Of a stretch of 33,035 nt of DNA, positions 1 to 8,412 are shown in pieces. A program made the translations under genes and the position numbers. Every line of letters begins with the position of its first letter. Position 1 is the first letter of the stretch. A model generated the notes under the pieces. That model saw only the letters and a program-made list of their open reading frames with translations, made no database searches and had not been told where the DNA came from. The stretch comes from UBA1801 sp035353395 (lineage in GTDB: Bacteria; Acidobacteriota; Holophagae; Holophagales; Holophagaceae), in NCBI GenBank assembly GCA_035353395.1, contig DAOPZL010000035.1:1-33035 (forward strand), read 5' to 3'.

Positions 1-74
1 GCCGACACGAGCTGGTCCAGGCGCAGGTGCGCCTCGGCGGGTTCCACGATGAACTTCCAGCTCCGGGTCGTCAT
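1..74 (-). CDS. RluA/RluD-family pseudouridine synthase, N-terminal fragment
   Basis: Only the first 24 codons are in the window; the gene continues beyond base 1. The peptide starts MTTRSWKFIVEP and reaches a RLDQLVS motif, the usual opening of the S4 RNA-binding domain of RluA/RluD-type 23S rRNA pseudouridine synthases. The ATG is at 74-72. The gene is divergent from the mlaE-like gene, with 55 bases between the two starts. The catalytic domain is not visible, so the family call rests on the short S4 signature alone. Confidence 0.5.
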   Translation of the reverse strand, partial: MTTRSWKFIVEPAEAHLRLDQLVS

Positions 75-129
75 GCTCCCAGGCTATCAGGCCTTCCGGA
101 CGGAACCCCAGGCCTGTTAGGGTCTTTCC

Positions 130-960
130 ATGTCCGCCCCGAAGACCCGGTTCCATGCCTGGGATTGGATATTTTCGCCGGCCGCCCGGCTCGGAAAGCA
201 GGTCCGCCTGCCCCTGGAACGGGTCGGGTCCGCGGCCTGGCTGATGTCCCGGGTCGTCCGCGGCCTCTTCAGGCTGAGGCTCGACCAGCTGGACGTCGTC
301 TACCGGATCCTCAGGATGCAGGTCAAGTTCACCGCCCTGGACGCCCTGCTCCTCACCGTCGTCACGGCCCTGCTCATGGGGGGCATCACGCTGATCCAGG
401 TGTTCGGCCAGCTCTCCTCCTACGGGGCCGAGGACTACCTCAGCAAGCTGCTGGCCAAGCTGGTCATCCGGGAACTGGGGCCGCTCCTGGTGGGGGTCAT
501 CGTGATCGGCCGGAGCGGCACCGCCGTCGCGGCGGAGATGGCCTCCATGAAGCTCAGCGGGGAGGTCGATGCGCTCGTGGCCATGGGCATGAATCCCGTC
601 CAGTTCCTGCTGGTGCCCCGGATGCTGGGCGGCATGATTTCCGTCTTCTCCCTCATCGTCTTCTTCGACGCGGCGGCCCTCCTGGGAGGGTTCGTCCTGG
701 CCTGGCTGCTCCTGCCGACCCTCTCCTTCGCCTCCTTCCTCGCCGGCCTCGAGGGGGTCATCGGCATCCGGGAACTCGCCATCACCTTGCTGAAGGGGCT
801 CCTCTTCGGAGGGGCGGTCCCCGTGCTGTGCGCCGCCTATGGCCTGCGGGTCAAGCGCAGCGCCACCGAGGTCCCCCAGGCGGTCACCAAGGGGGTCGTG
901 GCCTCCCTGCTCATGATGTTCCTCGCGGACGCCCTTCTTTCCCTGGCCCTGTATGGCTGA
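130..960 (+). CDS. mlaE: MlaE/YrbE-family ABC transporter permease
   Basis: A 276-residue inner-membrane permease of an MCE (Mla-type) phospholipid transporter. After a basic, amphipathic N-terminal region (about residues 1-65) come several hydrophobic segments. The family hallmark RELGPLLVGVIVIGRSGTA lies around residues 117-135, followed by the MKLSGEVDALVAMGMNPV segment where MlaE normally contacts its ATPase. Length is typical of the family (about 260-280). No clear Shine-Dalgarno precedes the ATG at 130. The stop overlaps the next gene by 8 bases, so the three genes 130-2616 form one operon. In the family this permease pairs with MlaF (ATPase) and MlaD (periplasmic MCE ring) to move lipids between membranes; direction and substrate cannot be read from sequence. 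Confidence 0.9.
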   Translation: MSAPKTRFHAWDWIFSPAARLGKQVRLPLERVGSAAWLMSRVVRGLFRLRLDQLDVVYRILRMQVKFTALDALLLTVVTALLMGGITLIQVFGQLSSYGAEDYLSKLLAKLVIRELGPLLVGVIVIGRSGTAVAAEMASMKLSGEVDALVAMGMNPVQFLLVPRMLGGMISVFSLIVFFDAAALLGGFVLAWLLLPTLSFASFLAGLEGVIGIRELAITLLKGLLFGGAVPVLCAAYGLRVKRSATEVPQAVTKGVVASLLMMFLADALLSLALYG

Positions 961-1627
961 CCCGCTCCTCGTCCTCGAAAGCGTCTCCCTCCGCTCCGAG
1001 GAGGGCAGGATCGTCTTCGACGGACTCGACTGGACTCTTGCGCGCGGTGCCAAGGTGCGCCTGCGGAGTTCCTCGGGCCGGGACGCCTCGGTCCTGCTGC
1101 GCCTGGCCTCGGGGCTCGCGCTGCCCCAGGCGGGGCGGGTCGTCCTCGACGGCATTCCCCTCGGCCCGTATTCCTTCGATCATCCCTTCCTGGCCCGAGG
1201 CGCCCTGGGCTGGGTTCCCCGGGAGGGAGGCCTGCTGGTGAACCAGGACCTGCGGGCCAATCTGGTCCTGCCGCTGATGTTCACGAAGCGGCTGGGCGCG
1301 GTCCAGGCCTCTTCCATGGCCGCCGGGGCCCTGGAGGAGGCCGGCCTCTCCGGCCTGGCCGACCAGCGCCCCCACGCGATGGATCCGGGCGAGCGGTGGC
1401 TCGCCGCCCTGGTCCGGGCCACCCTGATGGTTCCGGAGCTCTGGCTGGTGGACCCGCCCGCGGGCCACCTGCCCCGGAGCGTGCAGGAGAAGGCCTCCGC
1501 CCTGCTGGAACGCGCCGCCGCCTCCCAGGCGGCCATGATCCTCCTCGGCGAGGCGTCCTGGATGCCCAAGGTCCCGATGCAGGCGATAGGATTGGACAAC
1601 GGAAGGCTGATGATCGGGGACGCGTGA
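953..1627 (+). CDS. Degenerate MlaF-like ABC ATPase subunit (probable pseudo-ATPase)
   Basis: A 224-residue protein that aligns along its full length with MlaF-type ABC ATPases and sits in the mlaF position between mlaE and mlaD. All nucleotide-binding motifs are changed. The Walker A region reads RSSSGRDAS, with Ala45 where the catalytic lysine belongs. The Q-loop position carries WVPREG rather than a glutamine. The ABC signature region reads MDPGERW instead of LSGGx. Walker B reads LWLVDPP, so the aspartate is kept but the catalytic glutamate is proline. No H-loop histidine is seen near MILLGEASW. The frame is open and overlaps both neighbours (8 bases with mlaE, 1 with mlaD), which argues for a functional structural subunit rather than a decaying gene. 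Another ATPase elsewhere might power the complex; none is visible here. Confidence 0.8.
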   Translation: MADPLLVLESVSLRSEEGRIVFDGLDWTLARGAKVRLRSSSGRDASVLLRLASGLALPQAGRVVLDGIPLGPYSFDHPFLARGALGWVPREGGLLVNQDLRANLVLPLMFTKRLGAVQASSMAAGALEEAGLSGLADQRPHAMDPGERWLAALVRATLMVPELWLVDPPAGHLPRSVQEKASALLERAAASQAAMILLGEASWMPKVPMQAIGLDNGRLMIGDA

Positions 1628-2616
1628 TGCGATTCGACCGGGACGACGCGAAGATCGGGCTGCTGGTGTTCATCGCCGTCGCGGTGTTCGTCGGGCTGCT
1701 CTTCCACCGGAGCGTCGCGGCGCTCGTCAAGGAGGAACGCCTCGTGAAGGTCCGGCTCGAGAACGTCTCGGACGTGGCCGTCGGAACGGAGGTGCAGCTC
1801 CAGGGGCTCCGGGTGGGCCAGGTGAACCAGATCGCGCTGCAGCGGGAGGGCGAGGAATACTTCTTCCTGGCGACCCTCGGCGTCCGGCCCGACATCGTGC
1901 TCTGGAAGGGTACGATCGCCGTCGTCTCCTCCAAGGGCCTGGGCAGCGCCTTCATCGACCTGGACCTCCCCCCGGTGGAGAACCGCCACAACCTGCTGGC
2001 CGCCGACGCGGTCCTGCTGGGGGAGTCCGGAGCCTCCCTGGGAAGCCTCATGACGGAAGTGCACGCCTTCGTCCGGAATCTCGACGAATCGCTGTCCGAA
2101 CTGAGGTCCACCCTGCGGGAGAACGGCCTCGGCGCCGTCCTGGACCACCCGAACGTCAGGAAGGTCCTCGTCGATCTGGATGCGACCCTGCTGGAATACC
2201 GGAAAGTCGCCCTCAAGGGGAACGCGCTGGTCGAACAGGGGCAGGAGTCGGCCAGGACCTTGGACCGCGGCCTGGCCAGCATCGAGAAGAGCGCGGTCAT
2301 CGTCCAGGAGCTGCTGGACAAGCGTTCCGGCGACCTGGACGGGATCATCGTCAATCTGTCCTCGGTCCTGAAGGAACTCCAGGGGTTCAGCACGGACATG
2401 CACGCCCTCCTGAAGGACGGCGGCCCCGAGGTGCAGGAGAGCCTCCGGTCCCTGCACCGGAACCTGAAGGCCGCCGAGGAACTGCTGGAGATCCTGAAGA
2501 ACAAGCCCAGCCGGGCGCTCTGGGGCACGCCCTCCGCCAGGGAGAAGGAGGCCGCGCGCAAGCGGGTGGAGGAGAACCAGGCCGCGCCCTCTCCGGCGGC
2601 GGCGGAGGTCCCGTGA
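1627..2616 (+). CDS. mlaD: MlaD-like MCE-domain protein
   Basis: A 329-residue protein with an N-terminal membrane anchor (about residues 8-26, IGLLVFIAVAVFVGLLF). A single MCE domain follows at about residues 38-118, including the VAVGTEVQLQGLRVGQV segment typical of MlaD. After it comes a long predicted helical/coiled region (about residues 135-300, rich in Leu, Glu and Lys). The charged Ala/Pro-rich C-terminus looks disordered. MCE proteins form hexameric rings or tubes in the periplasm that carry lipids, anchored to the MlaE permease. The start ATG at 1627 overlaps the preceding stop by one base, so translation is coupled. It is longer than E. coli MlaD (about 180 residues), mainly because of the C-terminal helices. 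No mlaA, mlaB or mlaC homologue follows. Confidence 0.88.
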   Translation: MRFDRDDAKIGLLVFIAVAVFVGLLFHRSVAALVKEERLVKVRLENVSDVAVGTEVQLQGLRVGQVNQIALQREGEEYFFLATLGVRPDIVLWKGTIAVVSSKGLGSAFIDLDLPPVENRHNLLAADAVLLGESGASLGSLMTEVHAFVRNLDESLSELRSTLRENGLGAVLDHPNVRKVLVDLDATLLEYRKVALKGNALVEQGQESARTLDRGLASIEKSAVIVQELLDKRSGDLDGIIVNLSSVLKELQGFSTDMHALLKDGGPEVQESLRSLHRNLKAAEELLEILKNKPSRALWGTPSAREKEAARKRVEENQAAPSPAAAEVP

Positions 2617-2651
2617 CCGGAGGCGCCTTCCGGCCGGTCCGTTCCCGCTGA

Positions 2652-3542
2652 TCAGACGGGCTTGCCCCTGGCGATGCGCCCCAGGCGGCGGGCGGCCAGC
2701 TTTGCCTTCAGCCAGCCGTTCCTGAGCAGGAGATCCCCGATCGCCGCGTCGTCCTTGACGGGGTGGTAGAGCAGGTCCCTCCGCAGGCCCCAGAAGAGAT
2801 GGGCGGGCCTGAACCGCATGGTCCCGAACCCGGTGAGACATCCGTCTTTCGAATCGATGCAGGTGCAGCAGCGGCGTCCTTCCCCGGGAGAGTTGCCCTC
2901 GAGGTCCGCGACCTCCAGGCCCTCCCGAACCAGCACCGTGGGGATGAGCGCCTCGAAGTGGCCCCGCCACCCGGCTTCCATCTTCTCCTTGAGGATCCGC
3001 AACGCCTTTGCGGAAATCCGCATGATCGGGAAGAACCCCCTCCATCGGTTTTCTTCCGGCACCGCCCCCGCCGGCATGGCCAAGGTCGGCCACCAGGACC
3101 ACTTCGGCTCCGCGCGCCAGGGCCGGAGGTGGCAGCCGACCAGGTCGGCCGTCAGGCTTTGCTGCGCGGCGAAGAAGCCGGCCCACGATCCGGAGTAGCG
3201 CACGTCGTATTCGATGAACCAGAGCGCGTCGTACCAGGAATGCCGCTGCAGGAAGTCCAGGTAGACCAAGTGGCTGTTGCCGGGGACCAAGTGCTCGCCG
3301 AGCCGGCTCGGGTAATCCTGTTTCAGCGCGTCGAAATCGAAAGTGCGGAAGGCGGGCTCGTCCAGGGAGGCGGGCGCGGTCCGGCAGTCCCCGAGCAGGT
3401 AGACGTCCCCGAAGGCCCCCGCCTCCGCCTGCAGGGTCCGGAACGCCCTCATGACGACCGGGGAATAGCGGTGCGTGAGGAAGACGATCGCCTCCCTGCG
3501 CGCGCCTGCGGTCCCTGGATCGCTGGGGCGGTCCGGCATCAT
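2652..3542 (-). CDS. DUF3405-like putative glycosyltransferase-fold protein
   Basis: A 296-residue soluble protein of uncertain function. The segment FIEYDVRYSG (residues 109-118) and the preceding HSWYDALW resemble the core of the DUF3405 family, which looks like a GT-A type glycosyltransferase with the acidic EYDVR as a possible metal/nucleotide-sugar site. A cysteine cluster (CCTCIDSKDGC) lies near the C-terminus. No signal peptide or membrane segment is evident. The start is one of two adjacent ATG codons (3542 or 3539) overlapping the pepN stop, so the gene is translationally coupled to pepN. It ends 35 bases from the convergent mlaD stop. The family assignment is from memory of the motif and is moderate; substrate and reaction are unknown. 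Confidence 0.55.
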   Translation of the reverse strand: MMPDRPSDPGTAGARREAIVFLTHRYSPVVMRAFRTLQAEAGAFGDVYLLGDCRTAPASLDEPAFRTFDFDALKQDYPSRLGEHLVPGNSHLVYLDFLQRHSWYDALWFIEYDVRYSGSWAGFFAAQQSLTADLVGCHLRPWRAEPKWSWWPTLAMPAGAVPEENRWRGFFPIMRISAKALRILKEKMEAGWRGHFEALIPTVLVREGLEVADLEGNSPGEGRRCCTCIDSKDGCLTGFGTMRFRPAHLFWGLRRDLLYHPVKDDAAIGDLLLRNGWLKAKLAARRLGRIARGKPV

Positions 3543-6217
3543 TCCCCCAGGGACCTTTCCACCACTTCGGCGACGTCCCCGGACAGCCCGCTCCTGGACT
3601 GGATCCGCCGGAGCTGCGCGCGGGCCTTCGCCTGTCTCCCGGCGTCCACCTTGCGCCAGCGGTCGAAGCAGCGGGCGATGCGGGAAGCCACCTGGGGATT
3701 CAGGGGATCCAGCCGGAGGATCATGTCCGCCGCGAAGCGGTAGCCGCTGCCATCGGCGGCGTGGAAGTGCCTGGGATTGCCCGCGCAGAAGGCCCGGATC
3801 AGCGCATAGACCTTGTTGGGATTGCGGAGGTCGAAGGCCTCGTGGCGCAGGAGCCCCTCGACGTCGGCCAGGGCCCCGTCGAGCCGCGAGGTGGCCTGCA
3901 CCTGCAGCCACTTGTCGACCACCAGCGCCTCGTCCCTCCACTTCCCGTAGAAGTGGTCGAGCACCCTGCGCCGGTCGGGGATGTCCAGGTTGGCCACCGC
4001 GTACAGGGCCGCCATGGCGTCCGTCATGTTCGTCGCACGTTCGTAGTGGGACAACAGCAGCGCGCGGGTCGGGACGTCGTCGAGCTCGGCGAGATAGGCG
4101 AGGCAGGCGTTGCGCATCGCCCGGGCCCCGGCCTGCCTGCCTTCGGGCGAATAGGGGCCGTCCGTCCTCAGGTCGTGGTAGGCCCGGAGCAGCGGTTCCC
4201 GGAGGCGCCCGGCCACGTGGCGCTTCAGGGCCTGTCTCGCCGCGTGGATCGCCTCCGGGTCCATCACCGCCATCCGCTCGGCCAGCAGCGTCTCCAGGGG
4301 CAGCACGAGGGCCTCCGCCACGAGCGCGGGATCGCCTCCGGGCTCGAAGGCGGAGGCGACCAGGCGCCTGACGGCTTCCACGTAGGAGGCTGGAATCCAG
4401 TCCTCCGGCGCGTGGGGGTCCTGCGCCAGGGCGTCCACGCCGCGCAGGAGGATCCCCGTGGCCAGCCTCTGGCCGGCCTCCCACCGATTGAACGCGTCGG
4501 TGTCGAAGGCCATCAGGTGGGCGAGGTCGGCTTCGGAGTAGGGATAGTCGAGCATCACCGGCGCGGAGAATCCCCGCAGGAGCGAGGGCACGGGCGCGGC
4601 AGGGACGTCCTCGAACACGAATTCGTGCCGATCCTCGCGGAGCTGCAGGGTGCGCTGGGTGCCAGCCGGCGCGGCCTCCCCCGAGAGGCGGAGGGGAAGC
4701 TCCCGGCCGGCCTCGTCCAGCAGTCCGATCACCAGGGGCATGTGGTACGGCCCCCGCGGCCGGGGATGCCCCTCGGCCTCCCAGAGGGCCTCGTAGGCGG
4801 TCGGCGGATACGCCTGTTCCACGGCGAGGACATAGCGGCGGCTCCGGGGGTCGTATGTCCCCCGCGCGGCGAGGATCGGGGTTCCGGCCTGGTCGTACCA
4901 GCGCCGGAACTGGCCCAAGTCGAGGCCGGAGGCGTCCTGCATGGCGGCGACGAAGTCCTCGCAGGTGACGGCCTGGCCGTCGTGCCTCCGGAAATAGAGG
5001 TCCATGCCCCGCCGGAAGGCCTCCTGGCCGATGAGGGTGCGGATCATGCCGATGACCTCGGCGCCCTTCCCGTAGACCGTCGCCGTGTAGAAGTTGTTGA
5101 TCTCCTTGTAGCTCGCGGGGCGGACCGGATGGGCCATGGGGCCCGCGTCCTCGGCGAACTGCCCCGCCCTCAGGGCCCGCACCTCCTGGATGCGCGTCAC
5201 CCCGGCCGAGTGGACGTCCATGCCGAAACTCTGGTCCCGGAAGACGGTGAGCCCTTCCTTGAGGGAGAGCTGGAACCAGTCCCGGCAGGTGACGCGGTCG
5301 CCCGTCCAGTTGTGGAAGTACTCGTGGGCCACCACCCGGTCGATGGCCTGGAAATCCGCGTCGGTGGCCGTGTCGGGCCGGGCCAGGACGTACTTCGTGT
5401 TGAAGATGTTGAGGCCCTTGTTCTCCATGGCCCCCATGTTGAAGTCGCCCACGGCGACGATCTTGAAGTTGTCCAGGTCCATCTCCAGGCCGTAGGCGTC
5501 CTCGTCCCACTTCATGCTCTTCTTCAGGGCCGCCATGGCGTGGGCGGACTGGTCGAGCTTGCCCGGCTCCACGTAGACCGCGCAGCGGACACGCCGCCCG
5601 GACGTCGTGGTGTACTCGTCCTCCAGGACGTCCAGCTTCGCGGCCACGCAGGCGAAGAGGTAGGAGGGCTTGACGTAGGGATCCTCCCACTTCGCCCAGT
5701 GGCGCCCCTCCGCCTCGTCGCCGCTGCCCGTCAGGTTGCCGTTGGAGAGCAGGACGGGGAACCGGGCCTTGTCGGCGTGCAGCGTGCACGTGAAGCGCGC
5801 CATGACGTCCGGCCGGTCGGGATAGGGCGTGATCCTCCGGAAGCCCTCGGCCTCGCACTGGGTGAAGTAGCCGTCCTTGGAACGGTAGAGCCCGGACAGC
5901 CGGGTGTTCTCGTCGGGCTTGATCGTGACGGTGGTCTCGAGCACGAATGCTCCGGGCACGGTCTCGACCCTGAGTTCGCCGTCCGCGAACGCGTATTCCG
6001 TCGGCTCCAGCGCGCGCCCGTCGAGCCGCAGGGCCTCGAGCGCCATGTCCTCGCCCCAGAGGACCAGCGCGCCCCCCTTCCCGGCCGGGTTCCTCCGCAT
6101 GGCACATCGCGCCTTCACCCTGGCGAACTCCTCGCCGATGTCGATGTCCAGGTCGAGGGTTTCGACGAGGTAGGCAGGGACGGTGTAGTCGCGGAGGTAG
6201 ACGGTGCGTGTGCTCAT
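3539..6217 (-). CDS. pepN: Aminopeptidase N (M1 family zinc metallopeptidase)
   Basis: An 892-residue cytosolic zinc aminopeptidase that removes N-terminal residues from peptides. The exopeptidase motif GAMEN is at residues 262-266. The zinc site HEYFH is at 298-302, with the third ligand glutamate in the downstream KEGLTVFRDQ segment. Spacing and length match E. coli PepN (870 residues, HExxH at 297-301) closely, and the all-helical C-terminal half is complete. I chose the ATG at 6217 because the following peptide (MSTRTVYLRDY) begins like PepN; an open frame extends 19 codons further upstream without family similarity. A promoter-like pair lies just upstream (6248-6276). The stop overlaps the start of the downstream DUF3405-like gene. 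Confidence 0.95.
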   Translation of the reverse strand: MSTRTVYLRDYTVPAYLVETLDLDIDIGEEFARVKARCAMRRNPAGKGGALVLWGEDMALEALRLDGRALEPTEYAFADGELRVETVPGAFVLETTVTIKPDENTRLSGLYRSKDGYFTQCEAEGFRRITPYPDRPDVMARFTCTLHADKARFPVLLSNGNLTGSGDEAEGRHWAKWEDPYVKPSYLFACVAAKLDVLEDEYTTTSGRRVRCAVYVEPGKLDQSAHAMAALKKSMKWDEDAYGLEMDLDNFKIVAVGDFNMGAMENKGLNIFNTKYVLARPDTATDADFQAIDRVVAHEYFHNWTGDRVTCRDWFQLSLKEGLTVFRDQSFGMDVHSAGVTRIQEVRALRAGQFAEDAGPMAHPVRPASYKEINNFYTATVYGKGAEVIGMIRTLIGQEAFRRGMDLYFRRHDGQAVTCEDFVAAMQDASGLDLGQFRRWYDQAGTPILAARGTYDPRSRRYVLAVEQAYPPTAYEALWEAEGHPRPRGPYHMPLVIGLLDEAGRELPLRLSGEAAPAGTQRTLQLREDRHEFVFEDVPAAPVPSLLRGFSAPVMLDYPYSEADLAHLMAFDTDAFNRWEAGQRLATGILLRGVDALAQDPHAPEDWIPASYVEAVRRLVASAFEPGGDPALVAEALVLPLETLLAERMAVMDPEAIHAARQALKRHVAGRLREPLLRAYHDLRTDGPYSPEGRQAGARAMRNACLAYLAELDDVPTRALLLSHYERATNMTDAMAALYAVANLDIPDRRRVLDHFYGKWRDEALVVDKWLQVQATSRLDGALADVEGLLRHEAFDLRNPNKVYALIRAFCAGNPRHFHAADGSGYRFAADMILRLDPLNPQVASRIARCFDRWRKVDAGRQAKARAQLRRIQSRSGLSGDVAEVVERSLGE

Positions 6218-6247
6218 GGAGGGTCTCGTGCGGATCGTCGCAGGACC

Positions 6248-6276
6248 ATTGTCCCCGCGCGCGCGGACCGCCACAA
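6248..6276 (-). promoter_or_regulatory. Candidate promoter of pepN
   Basis: On the minus strand a -35-like TTGTGG (6276-6271) and a -10-like GACAAT (6253-6248) are separated by 17 bases and lie 30 bases before the pepN ATG. The match to sigma-70 consensus is partial (3/6 and 4/6), so this is a suggestion only. If real, pepN has its own promoter separate from the upstream tetR unit. Confidence 0.35.
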
Positions 6277-6298
6277 GGCTCGCCCGGCGAGGTCCGGT

Positions 6299-7732
6299 TC
6301 ACGCGCCCGTGACCACCAGGCGGAACAAGGGGATCTGAGCGATGTCGTAGCCGACCACGCAGAAGCGCGAAGCCCCGCGGCCGCGGGCCGCCGCAGCCAG
6401 GTCCGGCGCGCCGTGGACGACGGTCACGGGCGGGGCGTGTCGATCCGAGCCGAGGAAACCCGCATCCAGGCCGGCCGCGGAGGTCCAGTTGCCGAAGGAA
6501 GGCCCCCCGGAGGCCAGGTATTTCCCGAGCCCCCGGCGCAGATCCTCCAGGTCGAGGCTCCCCGCGCCGCCCGGATAGGCGATCTGGACCAGCGTCCCCT
6601 TCTCGCCAGCCCCTGCGTAGACCCGGCAGGACCGGACGCCCTCCACCGGCGGAAGGCGGACTTCCCCCCAGCGGCGGATCGTGAGGAAAGTCCGCGCCGG
6701 CCCGGCCGCCAGTGCCTGTCCCCACAGCCGGTCGCGCTCGGAGGTCCCCGGAAGCAGGCCCATGTGCCTCAGCGACGCCAGGGCCAGCCCCGTGCCGTCG
6801 AGGTCCGCTCCCGGGGCCGAGGTGTAGTAGGCGAAGCCTCCTTCCTCGGGCCGATAGAGGCGGAAGATCCGGTCCAGCTGGCGCCGGAACACGCGTCGCG
6901 CCCGCTCCCTTTCCGCCTCCGGCAGGCGGGGCCAGAGGTACCGCACGAGGATCTTGGCGCCCTGGGCCTGCTTCAGCCCCCAGTCGTGCTGGGCGGCGGT
7001 GTCCTCGGGGATGGGGACTTCCAGAGAGTCCAGGATCCCCCTGGCCAGGGCATCCGCGTGACGGAGCGGGAAGCGGCCGTCCTGGTCCCTCCCTTCAGGG
7101 TCGAGCACGAGCTTGAGGATGTGGAAGGTGGAGGTGACGTCGATCCGCTGCCGCCATGTCGCCGGGGATCCGATGCGGGATCCCCAGAAGCCGGACACCG
7201 GGTCCTGGGTCTCGTAGAACCANNNNNNNNNNNNNNNNNNNNNNNNNNNNNNNNNNNNNNNNNNNNNNNNNNNNNNNNNNNNNNNNNNNNNNNNNNNNNN
7301 NNNNNNNNNNNNNNNNNNNNNNTCGACGAGCGCCTCGACCACGTTGCAGGTCGGCGCGAAGTAGGTGAACGGGGGATAGCGGGGGTCCATGAAGGCCCCG
7401 GTGACGGGATCCTGCCGGGCGAGGAGGAACGCCATCTGCTGCTCCGGCGTGGCGTGGACGGGCATCCTGGCGAGCCCCGCCGGATCCGCCATCTCCCGCT
7501 CGATGCGCCGGAGGACGCGGATGGCCTCCAGATAGCGGCCCTGGTTCACCTCGTGCTGGACGGCCAGCATCTTGAACTCGAACTCGCCCATGTAGTAGCC
7601 CTGGGCCTTCAGCTCCGCGTTGCGCCTGAAGAGCCGCGGCACGGTGCGGACCGCGGACCGCGTCCCGAGAGCGGCGGCCAGTGCGACGGCGCCGAGGAGA
7701 CCGGCCCCGATCCAGCGCGAGCGCCTGCTCAC
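6299..7732 (-). CDS. Unknown membrane-anchored protein, possible alpha/alpha-toroid fold (contains assembly gap)
   Basis: About 477 residues, including 34 unknown from the N gap at 7223-7322. The GTG start at 7732 overlaps the tetR stop (GTGA), which fixes the start and couples it to the regulator. A basic N-terminus and a hydrophobic stretch (residues 7-25) form a signal anchor or signal peptide; the rest appears extracytoplasmic. Two similar motifs, RQDPVTGAFMD before the gap and TQDPVSGFWGS after it, look like the repeated turns of prenyltransferase/terpene-cyclase-like alpha/alpha barrels, and GGFAYYTSAPGADLDGTG is consistent with this. No catalytic DxDD-type motif is seen. Both halves are in the same frame across 100 N, but the real gap size is unknown. 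Function unassigned. Confidence 0.65.
   Translation of the reverse strand: MSRRSRWIGAGLLGAVALAAALGTRSAVRTVPRLFRRNAELKAQGYYMGEFEFKMLAVQHEVNQGRYLEAIRVLRRIEREMADPAGLARMPVHATPEQQMAFLLARQDPVTGAFMDPRYPPFTYFAPTCNVVEALVXXXXXXXXXXXXXXXXXXXXXXXXXXXXXXXXXXWFYETQDPVSGFWGSRIGSPATWRQRIDVTSTFHILKLVLDPEGRDQDGRFPLRHADALARGILDSLEVPIPEDTAAQHDWGLKQAQGAKILVRYLWPRLPEAERERARRVFRRQLDRIFRLYRPEEGGFAYYTSAPGADLDGTGLALASLRHMGLLPGTSERDRLWGQALAAGPARTFLTIRRWGEVRLPPVEGVRSCRVYAGAGEKGTLVQIAYPGGAGSLDLEDLRRGLGKYLASGGPSFGNWTSAAGLDAGFLGSDRHAPPVTVVHGAPDLAAAARGRGASRFCVVGYDIAQIPLFRLVVTGA
7223..7322. other. Assembly gap (100 N)
   Basis: A run of exactly 100 N inside the unknown gene at 6299-7732. The flanks share no obvious overlap, so sequence is probably missing here. 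The round number suggests a placeholder rather than a measured length. Confidence 0.99.
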
Positions 7733-8388
7733 GGCCGCCTCCCGGGGACGGGAGCCCCGGCCGGGGGCGGGGCGAATCCGCGGAGCAGGGCCTCGATCAT
7801 CCTCTGGCCCGCGGACTCGACGGGCGCCCAGCCGATCCAGGGATCCTCGGCCAGGACGAGGTGCAGGGAGGCGACCCCATGGATCCCCGCGAAGAACTGC
7901 TGGGCCAGCTCCTCGGCGTTGCCCAGGTCGCGGCGCAGGGAGCCCGCCTCCTGGGCCTCCGCCACGGCCGACACCAGGATGGCCCAGGCGTCCTCCTCCA
8001 GGTTGCCCCGCTCGATCCGTCGCTGGTCTGCCGGAACGGGGGGATGCGCCGCCAGGAACATGGCCCGGTAGTGGTTGGGATGGCTCAAGGCGAAGCCCAG
8101 GAAGGCCTGCCCGATGGCCTGGATGCGCTCGAGGGGCTCCTCCCTGCCCCGCGCCGCGCGGAACTGGGCCGCCAGGGACAGGAAATCCTCGGAGCACAGC
8201 TCCCGGATCAAGGCGTCCTTGTCCGTGAAGTGCAGGTAGATCGTCGTCGGGGAGTAGTCGATCAGGCCGGCGATCCGGCGCATGGTGACCGCCTCGTAGC
8301 CGGACTGGGCGAACAGGGTCCGCGCCGCGTCCAGGATCCGCCCCCTCAAGGCCGCCTGGTCCCTCTTCCGCCGTTCGATCGATCCCAT
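7729..8388 (-). CDS. TetR/AcrR-family transcriptional regulator
   Basis: A 219-residue repressor-type protein. The N-terminal TetR DNA-binding domain is clear: RILDAARTLFAQSGYEAVTM, then the helix-turn-helix MRRIAGLIDYSPTTIYLHF and the DKDALI segment (about residues 17-66). The C-terminal ligand/dimer domain is less conserved and contains HPNHYRAMFLA. The ATG at 8388 is preceded by GGAGG with good spacing; that site is partly enclosed in a hairpin (GCCTTCC 8390-8396 with GGAAGGC 8403-8409). A 13-base palindrome just upstream (8413-8425) is a likely autoregulatory operator. The stop overlaps the start of the unknown gene at 6299-7732, which is therefore its most likely target. The ligand is unknown. 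Confidence 0.92.
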   Translation of the reverse strand: MGSIERRKRDQAALRGRILDAARTLFAQSGYEAVTMRRIAGLIDYSPTTIYLHFTDKDALIRELCSEDFLSLAAQFRAARGREEPLERIQAIGQAFLGFALSHPNHYRAMFLAAHPPVPADQRRIERGNLEEDAWAILVSAVAEAQEAGSLRRDLGNAEELAQQFFAGIHGVASLHLVLAEDPWIGWAPVESAGQRMIEALLRGFAPPPAGAPVPGRRP

Positions 8389-8412
8389 GGCCTTCCTCCG
8401 GCGGAAGGCATA

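Noticed and set aside
1180..3186. Long minus-strand open frame across mlaD
   Set aside because: Low-complexity composition, no family signature, and it overlaps the well-supported MCE genes.
3761..8071. Long open frame antisense to pepN and its upstream genes
   Set aside because: A typical GC-rich shadow frame with no domain similarity; the opposite strand carries clear families.
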